Shown here: one piece after another, positions 9,798 to 19,831 of the stretch
How the letters are laid out: each line of letters opens with the position of its first letter
Position numbering within the stretch: the first letter of the stretch is position 1
Source of the DNA: Zancudomyces culisetae
Lineage: Eukaryota; Kickxellomycota; Harpellomycetes; Harpellales; Legeriomycetaceae
Length of the DNA: 21,260 bases
Direction: 5' to 3'
Assembly (NCBI GenBank): GCA_001969505.1
Contig: LSSK01001103.1
Span: 1-21,260, forward strand
Position numbers and translations under genes: made by a program
The notes under the pieces: model-generated
Databases searched by the model: none
What the model was told of the DNA's origin: nothing
What the model saw: only the letters and a program-made list of their open reading frames with translations

Positions 9798-10052
9798 CTA
9801 ACCAATCCTGCTCCGTCCCTCTAGGGACTCTATACCCACCAGGCCTTGATTCAAGAAGGTTGTTTCTGTTCTGAGTCGGTCTAAGATTTTCACCCTATAT
9901 CGACAGACTCTAACCAAGAATCTTGCTGTTCCCAGGTCAACCAAGAATGGTACTTCGGCTTCTCTCTTCTTAACGGGTAGATTAAAGCCAATCTTTTTGT
10001 GACTCGCTTTTCTAAGGATTCGTCTAAAAGATTTCTTTCTCCAAATCTCGAA
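9798..10052 (-). pseudogene. Decayed coding remnant, family unknown
   Basis: On the minus strand a frame stays open for 84 codons from 10052 to a TAG at 9798-9800, with no usable ATG. The translation is strongly basic and includes KKIGFNLPVKKREAEVPFLV followed by DLGTARFLVRVCRYRVKIL. Upstream the same frame continues in coding-like fashion (for example FFSDFVSIITSFKVFSKD) with in-frame stops at 10053-10055 and near 10140. The 9800-9960 part is visibly richer in G+C than its surroundings. This fits a relic of a transposable element or a dead gene. VDLGT loosely recalls a retropepsin D-T/S-G loop, but the catalytic tripeptide is not there. Between 9369 and 9797 I see only LSM4 3' sequence and T-rich DNA. 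Confidence 0.35.
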
Positions 10053-10290
10053 TCACAAACAGTCTTTAGAAAACACCTTAAAGGATGTAATAATACTCAC
10101 AAAGTCAGAAAAAAAACCACCACAAGATTCACCATTAATCTAATTATAAGGTTGAGACGTACACAGTTTGATCAATGTGTTTGGTACCCAAATATTGCGA
10201 AAAGTATTGTATTTGACTAGAAATATCTACAGAATTATAAGTGTTCTAAAGAAAAAAGGGTGGGCTTAGAGCAATGGTTGATATCCAGGA

Positions 10291-12948
10291 TCAATTTATA
10301 TTGCTCAAGTCCAATACATTAAAGGGATTGTCTTGGCATTCTATTGGTAAGTTTTCAGAACTTGAAGCAGTTGAAAGCAAAAGGTTGGCGCTCATGTCTG
10401 GTTGATGCAACAATCCAGTGGTCCCATTTAAGAATGAGGAGTCGTTGCTACTACTTGCGCTGTATGTCCCTTGGTAGCTCGATTGATTCAAAACGTCGAA
10501 TAGCCCAGTCTGATCATTGCCCAGCATTGAGTTTGACAATCCCTGAATGTCAGATGGGCTCTGTAAACCATTAAACGAAGTTGAACGTGAGTGCTGTTGA
10601 TTTGTAGTAATATCAGCAGTTGTAAACATATTCTGGCTGCTCGATGCCTGGCTACTACTCTCTAACATATTATTACTAGCAACGCTCTCTGACTTTATTT
10701 TTGAATAGTATGTATTTTCTGTACTATTATGAGGTACTGGGGCTTGTGTTGTACCCAAGCTGCAATAATCATCTATAATACTTCCTGATTTATCAGCTCT
10801 AAAGGAATTTACTGCAATATTTGGTTGTGTTTTCTCGCTTTTTGAAGTACTTTCTCCAAAAAGAAGTTGAGAGGGAGCAGGTGTGTAGCTACTCAAGCTA
10901 AATCCAACGGATAAGTCATTCATCTTATTTTCATTCGAAGAAAACGTGTTATTCATATCAGTAGAGCTAAGAGACGAAACTGGCTTTTCAACAGTTTTGG
11001 GTTTGTGGTAGACATGGCATTTATGTGCATGCCTAAACCATAAAACGCTGTTTTGCCTTTTAGAGGTAGCAATTACAATCCACTGGTGACATTGGTGGCA
11101 TAGCCCCTCCACGGTGTCATTCGATGTTTGGCAAATTTGTAGTGGTTTTACAAATGGCTTTCCTGAAACCGAAGAAATCCCATGGTAGAACTGCTTATGG
11201 TACCAGTAGGCGCTATTTTTCAACTGAAGCCATTTTCCAGGGCTGCAAGTATCACAAAATCCTTCTTTTAGCTGCCCAGTATTCCTTACCCACATAGGTG
11301 TGTATAGGTCGTCACTAAATCTTAATTTCTGCCGCCTTGGCTTTGTGGTATCAGATTCCTTATCACTCTTTCCGTCCTTTGCTATGTCCCCATCTCCCTG
11401 TGTCTCAAACCCACTTTCATTATCACTATTACCCGACCTATTTTCGTCAAAATCTGCTGAGCATCCAAACTCGTTCATTTCCGGTACTGACATTCGTCTT
11501 GGTTTCTCTTTGGGACTAACTGTAACACCTGGAATCAAGGGAATTGGTCTTGTGATAAGTGATGCTGCATTCGAGTTTGTACCACTTCCATAAAAACTAG
11601 ATAGCCCCTCACCCCCGTAGGTGTATCTTCTCATTCCATGTTTATAATTATTCAAATACGCGTTAAAACTACCACTCTCTAAATTCTTGGGTAGCTGCAG
11701 CGAATTTTCATCGCCGATATAATTATTTAAGTATGTACTAGCCACTTGGCTATAGTTGTTGTTAAATTGCAGTGCGGAATTAATCCTACCATCAATGGGA
11801 TTAACTACCTTTCTAGAAAAATCCGAATCGCCCGAAACTGAACTCTGGTGGTTTCTCCTTTGACTATTTAGCAGGAAATTTTCTATATATCCATCTCCAC
11901 TCATATAGCCTCTAATGCCACCATTTCCTAAAACTTTTTTTTTAATAAAGATTTTATGTTGATTAGTAAATTTGTAACCAGCAGCTTAGGAATCAAGGCT
12001 GTTTAAATCTCGGAAAGTCGAAACGTTAGATATATCATTATTGTAAAATATACTTACCCTGAGAAGATCCAAAAATATTTGAAACTCCAAAATTTGCACC
12101 ATTAAACGAGCCATTAGAATCGTCTGTGGGCATACTCTGATTTTCATATGAATTACTGACAGATTTGGTCATTCCATATGCATTAGCCAGTGGATCACTG
12201 ATGTAGTTCATGTTTCTTAGCAGATTTAATTGAGCGCCACAGCTGGTGTTAAACACGGGTAGCTGATTATTGGGTAGAATAAGATTGCTGGCTTCAATAC
12301 TGTTTTGAGCCTTACCGTTCACTTGATCTTCAAATACTGCAAAGCTTCCATACCCAATTCCCTTGTTTAGTTCTGGAACAGAGTGAGTGGGTTTTCTTTC
12401 TTGTCCAAAGGGATCAGCTATTATTATAGTTATTTAATATATTTTTAAGTTAGCATACTCAATTGTAAGGGTAGTAGCAGGTTTATGTAGACAACATAGC
12501 AATAGGTATAAAAATGAGTAACGTACCCTTTAGAAGCTTTTTTTCGGTAAAAGTGGGGTATTCTGTGGGAACACTGACAATACAGTTAAGGATATCCTCA
12601 GAGCAGTCAAATGCTCCTTCTCTATTAATCTTTTCTGGTATTTTTGACTCTAAAGATTGGGTTAGTTAAAAATGTTGTTAGTACGAAAATTACGTATAAA
12701 CTCAGCAGCTAGTGATATTTACAAGCTACTAATGTCAGAAGTATCAAAGTTCAATAGTTTAGGTGTATAGACAACGAGATCTTATTTATTTATTTATTAC
12801 CTTTGGTAGAATCGAGATTTGTCATTATTTTTTTGTAAGCGCTCAGTCCTCCTTCCACGAAAGCGATACTGTTAGATTTTCTTTTTATTCCCAGTTCTGG
12901 TGCCGGTTTATTAAGCTCTGGCATGTGAAAGGGTGTTGTCTGACTCAT
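10291..12948 (-). CDS. Rua1-type C-terminal domain transcription regulator
   Basis: Four exons are rebuilt with phase-1 introns throughout: 12801-12948, 12527-12649, 12058-12417 and 10291-11927. They sum to 2268 bases and 755 residues. Residues about 418-516 match the fungal Rua1 C-terminal domain (DUF4451): YTPMWVRNTGQLKEGFC, KWLQLKNSAYWYHKQFYHGI, GLCHQCHQWI and LWFRHAHKCH. The domain shows two parallel Cys2-His2 sets, C435/C438/H454/H459 and C487/C490/H510/H515, so it probably binds zinc and DNA in the nucleus. The first member was described as a regulator of the ustilagic-acid cluster in Ustilago maydis; the target here is unknown. The remainder is Asn/Ser-rich and low-complexity, typical of fungal regulators, with an acidic SDKES stretch before the domain. 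KPRRMSVPEM (S357) is a possible PKA and 14-3-3 site. The start at 12948 is the first ATG of a coding exon whose donor joins cleanly. Confidence 0.85.
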
Positions 12949-13911
12949 CGTGATGGTATATTTGATCTAAATAGGATACATGTATTAAGTGTTATCATAA
13001 CAGAAACTTTAAAGCACTTCCCTAAAATACAGGAGACAAGTAAAACAATGAAAATCAAGAGTGGATAGATGGATATTGGAACAAATCGATAGATGTGTAG
13101 ATGTGTAGACTTATATAACTATATTTTTGTTAGGCTTAATACAGTATATTAACACATTTTGAGTAAATGAAATGTTATCAACGACAGGAAATAGTAAAAC
13201 TGGAATACCAGTCTCCCCATTTACGTTGCATCTTTACAACAAAAAAAAAATACATATCATAATAGCCTACGCTGGAGCAGTATGCATAACAGCATTGTTG
13301 GAAATTTAACGAAAATAATGCGAAAAATTTTCAAAGGTTATCTATCAGATAACCACCCTTCCATGATCCAAATATCCACAAGTATACAGTATAAATATCT
13401 TACCTTGTTGATATGTTCGTGTATATTTATATACGGCTATAAAAGCTATAGTGCGTTTTATAGATTTCTTTTTTCGTACTAGTCGTTATAATACCAAAAC
13501 CTTGAAAATGGTTGGAATACCGGTTCCAGTTAGCTATTTATATGTTGATACTTTCTCGGTTTATCCTTTCTACTCTGTTGAAAACTACACGCCAGTTAGT
13601 CCTAATGTATTCGCACAAATATAAGTAAATACGTGTTGCAATTTATAATTTAGTAAAACAAGAGTTAGACCACATCCGGGCACGAGTTAATAAATTTTAA
13701 TTTTAAGAAAAGTATAGATCAACATCCTCAGAAACAAAAACAGCTACTCTTTTCTTCTTTTCCTCATCATTTTAACTAGATTTAAGTCGCAACTTATTTC
13801 CCTTCCCGGAGTTAGAAAGGGAGGCTCGTTGTTCAGTAATTGTATATTGTTGGCTGTTTTCAGCGCGTGTTTTATACATGTAAACATACTCCGAACGAAA
13901 AAGAGGAAAAG

Positions 13912-14079
13912 ATGGGAGAAGATGGAGGAAAAAGGAAGAAGGGGATCAAATACCACTGGCACAGCAAAAGAGAGAGATCAGGTGCACATGGTAATAAACG
14001 AGATTATGTTTTGCGTCCAAATGTCACCGCCCTCTACTTGATTTGTACAATTGCCGCTTTATTTGCGTCTTTTATGTAA
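13912..14079 (+). CDS. Possible tail-anchored small protein
   Basis: An ATG at 13912 opens a 55-residue frame. The first half is very basic (GKRKKGIKYHWHSKRERSG) and the last 20 residues (NVTALYLICTIAALFASFM) form a plausible membrane helix ending at the stop, the layout of a tail-anchored protein. There is no family match and no conserved neighbour. A purine-rich chance frame is a serious alternative. Confidence 0.2.
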   Translation: MGEDGGKRKKGIKYHWHSKRERSGAHGNKRDYVLRPNVTALYLICTIAALFASFM

Positions 14080-15480
14080 CAGAAGATGTATGTAGTGCAC
14101 AATAGTACAAATATTACAATGTCATTACAAATACCGCCTGTACAATTCTCGCACCTGTTCTGCACATCGCAATACTATCTGCCTCTTCATCCCCCCAAAC
14201 TCATAAATCGCTACCGCAATTCCAGTAATAATAAAATACTCCATCCTCCATCCTCCATCCCTTCATACCTCCCTCTGTCTAAACACTTTTGGTGTCATCT
14301 ATTTTTTTTTTGTTTATCGGAATTACGTAATTTGGTGCTGATGCATCTTTTGCCACCAGTGCAAACAAACTGGAAAAAAAAAGCACTAGGATCCGCCGAA
14401 CATGAAGAGGGTAAAATAACAACCCACTTCATTGAATAGGAAGATAAAACTCAACCAACAACCAACATTTATCATGTGCGCTGGAGATCATAAAATCTGC
14501 TTGGCGTTACCAGTTCAGTGTATTTCAACCACCATAAAAGTAATATTGCTTTCAAGTGCTTCCTTTGGACCGCACTTAAGCAGCAGGCTGAAATACCATT
14601 AGCTAGTATGATGTCAATAAGCAACTAAAAGTGTAATTTAAAGGCCAAACTCATGTGACTTACCCTTTACTTTTTCTTTTTTGATCCAATTATTCAATAG
14701 TAATCACAAGACTAGGGTTTTGAGGTTGCGACTAAACAACATCAATAGTAGCTTTAAATTTATCCTAGTGTATTGCTAGTGGTACAGCCCGATGTTACTG
14801 CAGGTATTTTGCCTTTTTTTCGGCGTCGTTTCTAAACTATATTATATCAACTAAGAGAGCTTGTAGAAATTTAGATCTGGCTAATCCAAGAAATTGGCGC
14901 AACACAGCTATTTAAATGTCTCTTCCTCTGACTTGAACATTTGTTAAACATATTCTACAAATGAAAGCGGCAAATACGTCTCTTGAAGCCATATACAGCG
15001 CAAATTGTTTTTCCTCCAATAAAGCAGCTATAAGAACTGCATGAATATTATAAATTATGTCACACCTGCACATCATTAAGCAAAAAAAATACAATTGTAG
15101 GATCCTTAATTTCACCAAAAAAAAAACCGCTTTAGGCTCTGGGTTAGTGTTATAATGATGATAGCTACAATATTCTGTGCCTGTAAATAGCAAGTTCATA
15201 CACATTTCTGTGCTGTATGAATATCAAAAAAAAGCTATATATTCCAACGATCCCGTTTCATTGGGAAGGAAAGGACACTTAGCTGTTAATAAAAAAAAAA
15301 GAGATCTTTTTTCATCTAATTATCTGCTGCCGCCCCTCGTGCATCCAAAAAATAACTTTGGTTAAGTCCACAAAACGAATACCACTGTGTCATTTATTTC
15401 ATCTTGAATTCTATTGACACATTTTTCACTTGTCCAGCACTTTTAATTTTTTATTTTAAGTTCCTTTACTTCTAGAATCT

Positions 15481-15524
15481 GGAGGGGGGGGAGGGAGAGG
15501 GAGAGGGAGAGGGAGAGGGAGGGT
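15481..15524 (+). repeat. GGGAGA tandem repeat, G-quadruplex-prone
   Basis: An eight-base G run is followed by about five GGGAGA units. Four or more G3 tracts with one- to three-base spacers satisfy the usual quadruplex pattern on the + strand. It is striking in a genome this AT-rich. Confidence 0.8.
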
Positions 15525-16838
15525 AGTGTAAATTTTGATCATCACATACATGCAGCTTTAGCCATTAAAAAAATGCAGTGGGTTGTAATATAAAATGGTG
15601 GCCACGAAACACCAAAAGCCGTGGGTTTCTTATTACCAGCTTCTGCAATCCGTTTTTCGAGGAGAAAATTCAACCAACCTCAAGCGAAAACACCAATTCT
15701 ACTGGTTACACGTGGAAAATGGGCCGCGTTCTAGATAAACTATTCACATTTCGCTACAAGCCTTGTGACTCTGCTTTTTCAAACTACCCAAAAAAAAACC
15801 TCCAGGCCCCAGACAACTATTTTTTTTTTAGACAGAATTACTTGGAATGTATCTGGTTAAAAAAATAAAAAGAGTTGTAGAATTCATCTGCATCTAGAAC
15901 AAACAATCTCATAATTTTCTATTTTAACCACAAAGAAACGAACAGCCATTGGGTTGCAGAATTGTGCTGATAGGCTGTTAAAGCTGCAAATGAATAATGA
16001 GAAGCAATAAATTAACCAACAGGAAATACAGACGAATGAGTAGTACATAGTTGAAGTACACGCATAAACATTTGCTACATCGGGACCATCACAAATGAAG
16101 AAAATTACTACAAGACATACAAGTATCGAGTGTAATAGGTCGATAGGATTCAGCTTTCTAGCACTATTTAACTACCAATGGAAACGTAGATAGATAAATT
16201 GAGAAAGAGCAATGATCATACTCTCAGTTCGATTTTTGTGATCGAATGGGGACAAAGTACTCTAGGCACTAGAACAGATGTGCAGGGAATGGTGGGGGGG
16301 GAGATGTGGTGTAAACTCTGTTCTGTAGACGTTAGGGATTTTTATATTTGCTGCTATTTGCTACTACAATGTTTGTTACAATTGATACTATTCTTGATAT
16401 AATTGCTTGCCATTGCTAGTTGCACTTGACCAGCACTTTACACGTACAACAAAAGAGATTGTACTAGAGGATATCACAATTAGAACCTATTGCAAATATC
16501 CAATCACAAAGTGTTAGTACTATATAGTCTTTAAAAACGAATCATAAAGTGTGTTTTAGATAGTGGGTACTATTCAATGAGCCGCTAGAAGGTCTTATAT
16601 TTCATAAAATAGCTGGAACACGAAAGAAGGAAAAGGTGGAAGGATAGGAAAGTGGGAAAGTGCGAGAGAGCTAGCCTTTTTTTTCTTTTCTAGTATCGTG
16701 CTAACTTTGGTCTCCGCTAAATGGGCATTAGTTGCTAATGTCAAGTACTGGTGGTTGGGCACAAAATAATGTTTTATTGAAGGCAATGGATTTACCAGCG
16801 ACGTAGATCAAACTAAAAACAGAGTTATGACTGTACTA

Positions 16839-16866
16839 CCCCTCCCTACCCCCCCCCTCCCTACCC
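16839..16866 (-). repeat. C-rich tract, G-quadruplex-prone on the minus strand
   Basis: Read on the minus strand it is GGGTAGGGA, a run of about ten G, then TAGGGAGGGG: four or more G tracts with one- or two-base loops. CCCCTCCCTA is present twice, flanking the central C run. Confidence 0.75.
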
Positions 16867-17335
16867 ATGGATGATGCACATATTCGCATTTTAACATACA
16901 AAGCCTGCCAGACATTAGTCTAAATACGATCTGCACTAAACACAAAAATTGTACTTTGCGTAAGTTTAGCTCATATGTGCTATCATTTTTATGGATTGGA
17001 AGTTTGCTAGAACAGTGAAAGCCACATGATAGTAAGCAGTTTTCAACCACCCAGTTATTCTGCAAAGGTATATCACTCACAATAAAGAGGATTTAAGACT
17101 CGCCCAATCTAAACTACAAATGCGCAAAACGTTACTCTTTGAAAGGTTGAATTCGTTAAGAACTGCGTCAAAAGCAGCTAAAATTGACTCGCGTTTGGTG
17201 TTGGTTATGAAGCACGAGTAATGTGTTATTCTATAGTTGTAAAGTATGAAACAAGTCAGTGATAATTGAAAAAAAAAATACAAAGATAAAGGCAAAACTG
17301 AAATGAAAAGCCAATCATTTTATGAAAATGAATTT

Positions 17336-18584
17336 TCAGTTAGTGCAAGGCCTCCACACTACAGGAACCATGTCGATATCGTTTCCACCAGAAACAAGTT
17401 TAAATGCATCAGTACTCAGTCCAATGTCTCCACCTGAACAAGAATCACAATATCCCAAGACTTTAGCCATAATTACAGCTTTGTATCCTTTAATGTAGAC
17501 ACATTTATTGCACACGTAGCTTCCCGTGTTAGATCCATCTGGCATCCCATAAAGTTCACGGCTCTAGAGATAAAAAAAATATATTAGTAAAATAAAAAAG
17601 GTCTCTTTAGTTTACGACCTTTTGAATCAAAAAAAAAAGACAGTACACAGCCGTTAACACATATCACTACGTGTTTTTGATGAAAAATAATCAAAACACA
17701 AACATGAGTTTGGAGGGGTTGACTTACCAATGTAGCATAGTATTTAGTGTTCCCACCACGAACAGTACAAGAAAGCGTGCTATTGCTTAATTCCCATTTA
17801 TATGCGAGTCCGTTTTCACTCACTCTTAGTCCAGGGTATCCAAAGCGTGAGCAGCGAGTGTCATTACATAGTTCGCTCTGTAATCCAGCAGCAAGAAAAA
17901 GAATCAGCGAAAGTACAGAGAATAACACGGTCAATAACATTCCCAGTGAGAACCTTCCACAAAAAAGCAGAGAAAAGGCAAGGACCTTCAAAATTATTCC
18001 AAACACGCCGCTATTTTCAGGATCAGTATCGTTGGCTATTTGGTTGAGCGCGCCTTGTAGATCCTGGTTTAAGTCCGGCGGATCACGGGTGTTTATAGGA
18101 ACCTGAGGCTCAAAAGCTAGACATCAACATTAAAATAGGCGTTAAAAGCATGTACATAATTATCAAAGAGTAAAATAGAAGAGTAAAAACAATAAATTCG
18201 ACAGTTTGAGTCAATATCCTCGCACTCCGCTGAGAATGGCTTAGCCAAGCTTGAAATTGCTTTAGCTGTTGTGCCCCTTCTCTCCTTCGATGTGGGAACT
18301 TATTTTAATACTTTTTAAGCCAAACTAGTTTCTTTTTTTTTTTTTGTATTTTTCATTTTCTTAGTGCTTTCCGTGCTTATGGTATGTAGCATGCAATTAA
18401 AATTCTGGGATTGAATTGGTTTCTGTTTTCCTTTCCTTCTTGTTTCTTATACCAAAGCCTTGATCATTTGTTTTGTTTTTTTTTGTTTTTTTTTGAAAAA
18501 AATAAAAAGTAAAGAAGAAATACACACACCTTTTTCGATCGGTGAATACTCATCGTAACCTTGGTTCGCACTATTTCGCCACAT
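17336..18584 (-). CDS. Membrane-anchored double-psi beta-barrel (barwin/expansin/RlpA-like) protein
   Basis: Three exons: 18530-18584, 17728-18116 and 17336-17563, with phases 1 and 0, give 223 residues (TGA stop). Residues 1-55 are a hydrophilic, Asp/Asn/Pro-rich N terminus without a signal peptide. Residues about 57-97 are hydrophobic, broken by GRFS at 73-76. The C-terminal 90 residues fit the DPBB fold: SCTVRGGNTKYYATLSRELYG, then CNKC (C166, C169), GYKAVIMAKVLGYCDSC (C187, C190), GGDIGLSTDAFKLV with D194, and the final VPVVWRPC (C221). These positions match the CGKC, VxDxCPxC, DLDLSxxAF and VxW...C blocks of the family. It is probably a type II surface protein with the barrel facing the wall. 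The usual Asp before the C-x-x-C is Tyr here. The first intron (413 bases) is the longest in the window and contains T-rich tracts. Confidence 0.82.
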
Positions 18585-19479
18585 TCTTGCGAAAATATAT
18601 CCTTGTAGTTGTGTTAGTAGTTATATAGCTGTAAATATAAACATGAATTTCGTTAATATGCAGCATATATTACTATTTATTGTGTCAAAACAGAGCAGTT
18701 GGGCGTACATTGGGATGGTAATAGGTTGTGATTTTTTTTTTCACCATATATTTACCACCAATGCTAATACAGATACTGACATCAACACCAACACCAACAC
18801 CAAAGTTTTATTTTGTTTTTATTCTATTTTGTTCATATTTTATACGCGTTTGATCAAAATTAAAGACGGAAAAATAAAAAAAAGTGAAAACTAATTGCGT
18901 TGATTTGACATCCTGGTAGGAGTATTCTATTGGTGATTTAATTGCTGGGTTATTGGACAAGCAAACTAGAGGGGAGGGAGGAGAAAATGGCTGTATATTT
19001 TTAATAACAAGGGAAAGGTGGAAACAGGCTAATTTCAACCAACTCAATATACTAGACTGTCCAGGATAGGGTAGGAAAAAGGAATTAGTTTTGTTGCTGG
19101 CAGGCACAATTATGTTAATGCTGCGGGTAAACGATATATTTTGCTTATGTGTTGTTTAGTTTTACCCTACCAAGTGCATTGCTCGGCAAAGGGACGTAAA
19201 CAGCAAAACTTTAAGAAAGACATCAAAAAAAATAAAATAAAGGTGAAGGGTTACTAGTAAAGGCAAGGTCATATGTGATCACTGAAAAGTGCCAGTGTTT
19301 TGAGGAGGGAGAAGAGAGAAGGAAGTTATTAGGATATTCTTCTTTTTTAGTTCTTGTAGGTTTTTTTTTTATTGTAAATGTTTTGTCACCCTTTATTCGG
19401 AGCTTAAAGTTGGAATTAAAAAATGCATATAAATAAACATAATAACTGAAATCAAGGCTGGGCAAAGGAGAAAAGTGAT

Positions 19480-19506
19480 GGGTTGGGTTGAGTTGAGTTG
19501 GGTTGG
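19480..19506 (+). repeat. GGGTT/GAGTT short tandem repeat
   Basis: About five five-base units (GGGTT, GGGTT, GAGTT, GAGTT, GGGTT) followed by GG. It resembles neither a canonical TTAGGG telomere tract nor any element I recognise. Confidence 0.6.
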
Positions 19507-19738
19507 CAATGGAAAGAGTTGTGTATTTTGAGAAAGCCAGCAAGTGGCAAATTACGTAATGTATAAACACTTGCAAAAAATCAATTAGAAACCTTCTTCT
19601 CCCCCCCCCTTTCCTTACCCTTAATTAAAAAAAGCAGGGAATGAAAATGATTGAGAGATGCGATACAAAATTTCATAGGATAAATTTGAATGTACTTTTC
19701 CTTTGTGAAATTATGAGCTGCATTTGAATTAATGGGGC

Positions 19739-19746
19739 TATAAATA
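19739..19746 (+). promoter_or_regulatory. TATAAATA box upstream of WASP
   Basis: A consensus TATAAATA stands 86 bases before the WASP ATG. The position is plausible for a core promoter, though AT-rich DNA makes chance matches likely. Confidence 0.3.
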
Positions 19747-19831
19747 AAAAATATTAGCGTTTCTAGCAAGAAATCTAAAATAATAGCAATAGTAACAGTA
19801 GACGAGAAAACGTTAGGAATAATGAAGAAAA

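Larger units (their letters stand above)
12949..17335. other. 4.4 kb gene-poor region
   Basis: No frame here shows a recognisable domain. The longest frames (near 14086-14439, 14912-15205 and 15578-15868) have low-complexity or random-looking translations. Two short ATG frames at 13172-13309 (45 residues) and 13508-13624 (38 residues) read smoothly but match nothing I know. A minus-strand segment near 14915-15035 (ALLEEKQFALYMASRDVF) follows a CATGCAG acceptor-like site and could be an isolated exon or relic. The region also holds several G- or C-rich tracts. Confidence 0.4.
18585..19831. other. Divergent intergenic region between DPBB and WASP genes
   Basis: 1.25 kb of AT-rich DNA that should hold both promoters. 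It contains an ACCAAC/CAACAC repeat (18784-18804), a GGGTT/GAGTT repeat (19480-19506) and a 9-base C run (19601-19609). The frames at 18643, 18808 and 19223 show only low-complexity translations. Confidence 0.5.

Noticed and set aside
13172-13624. Two small frames (TGIPVSP and VGIPVPV) as one spliced gene
   Set aside because: A GTATGC donor-like site exists at the first frame, but no acceptor joins it in phase to the second and neither peptide resembles a known protein.
14086-14439. 117-residue + strand frame
   Set aside because: The translation is low-complexity, includes a CATCCTCC simple repeat and an out-of-character poly-Phe run, and has no domain content.
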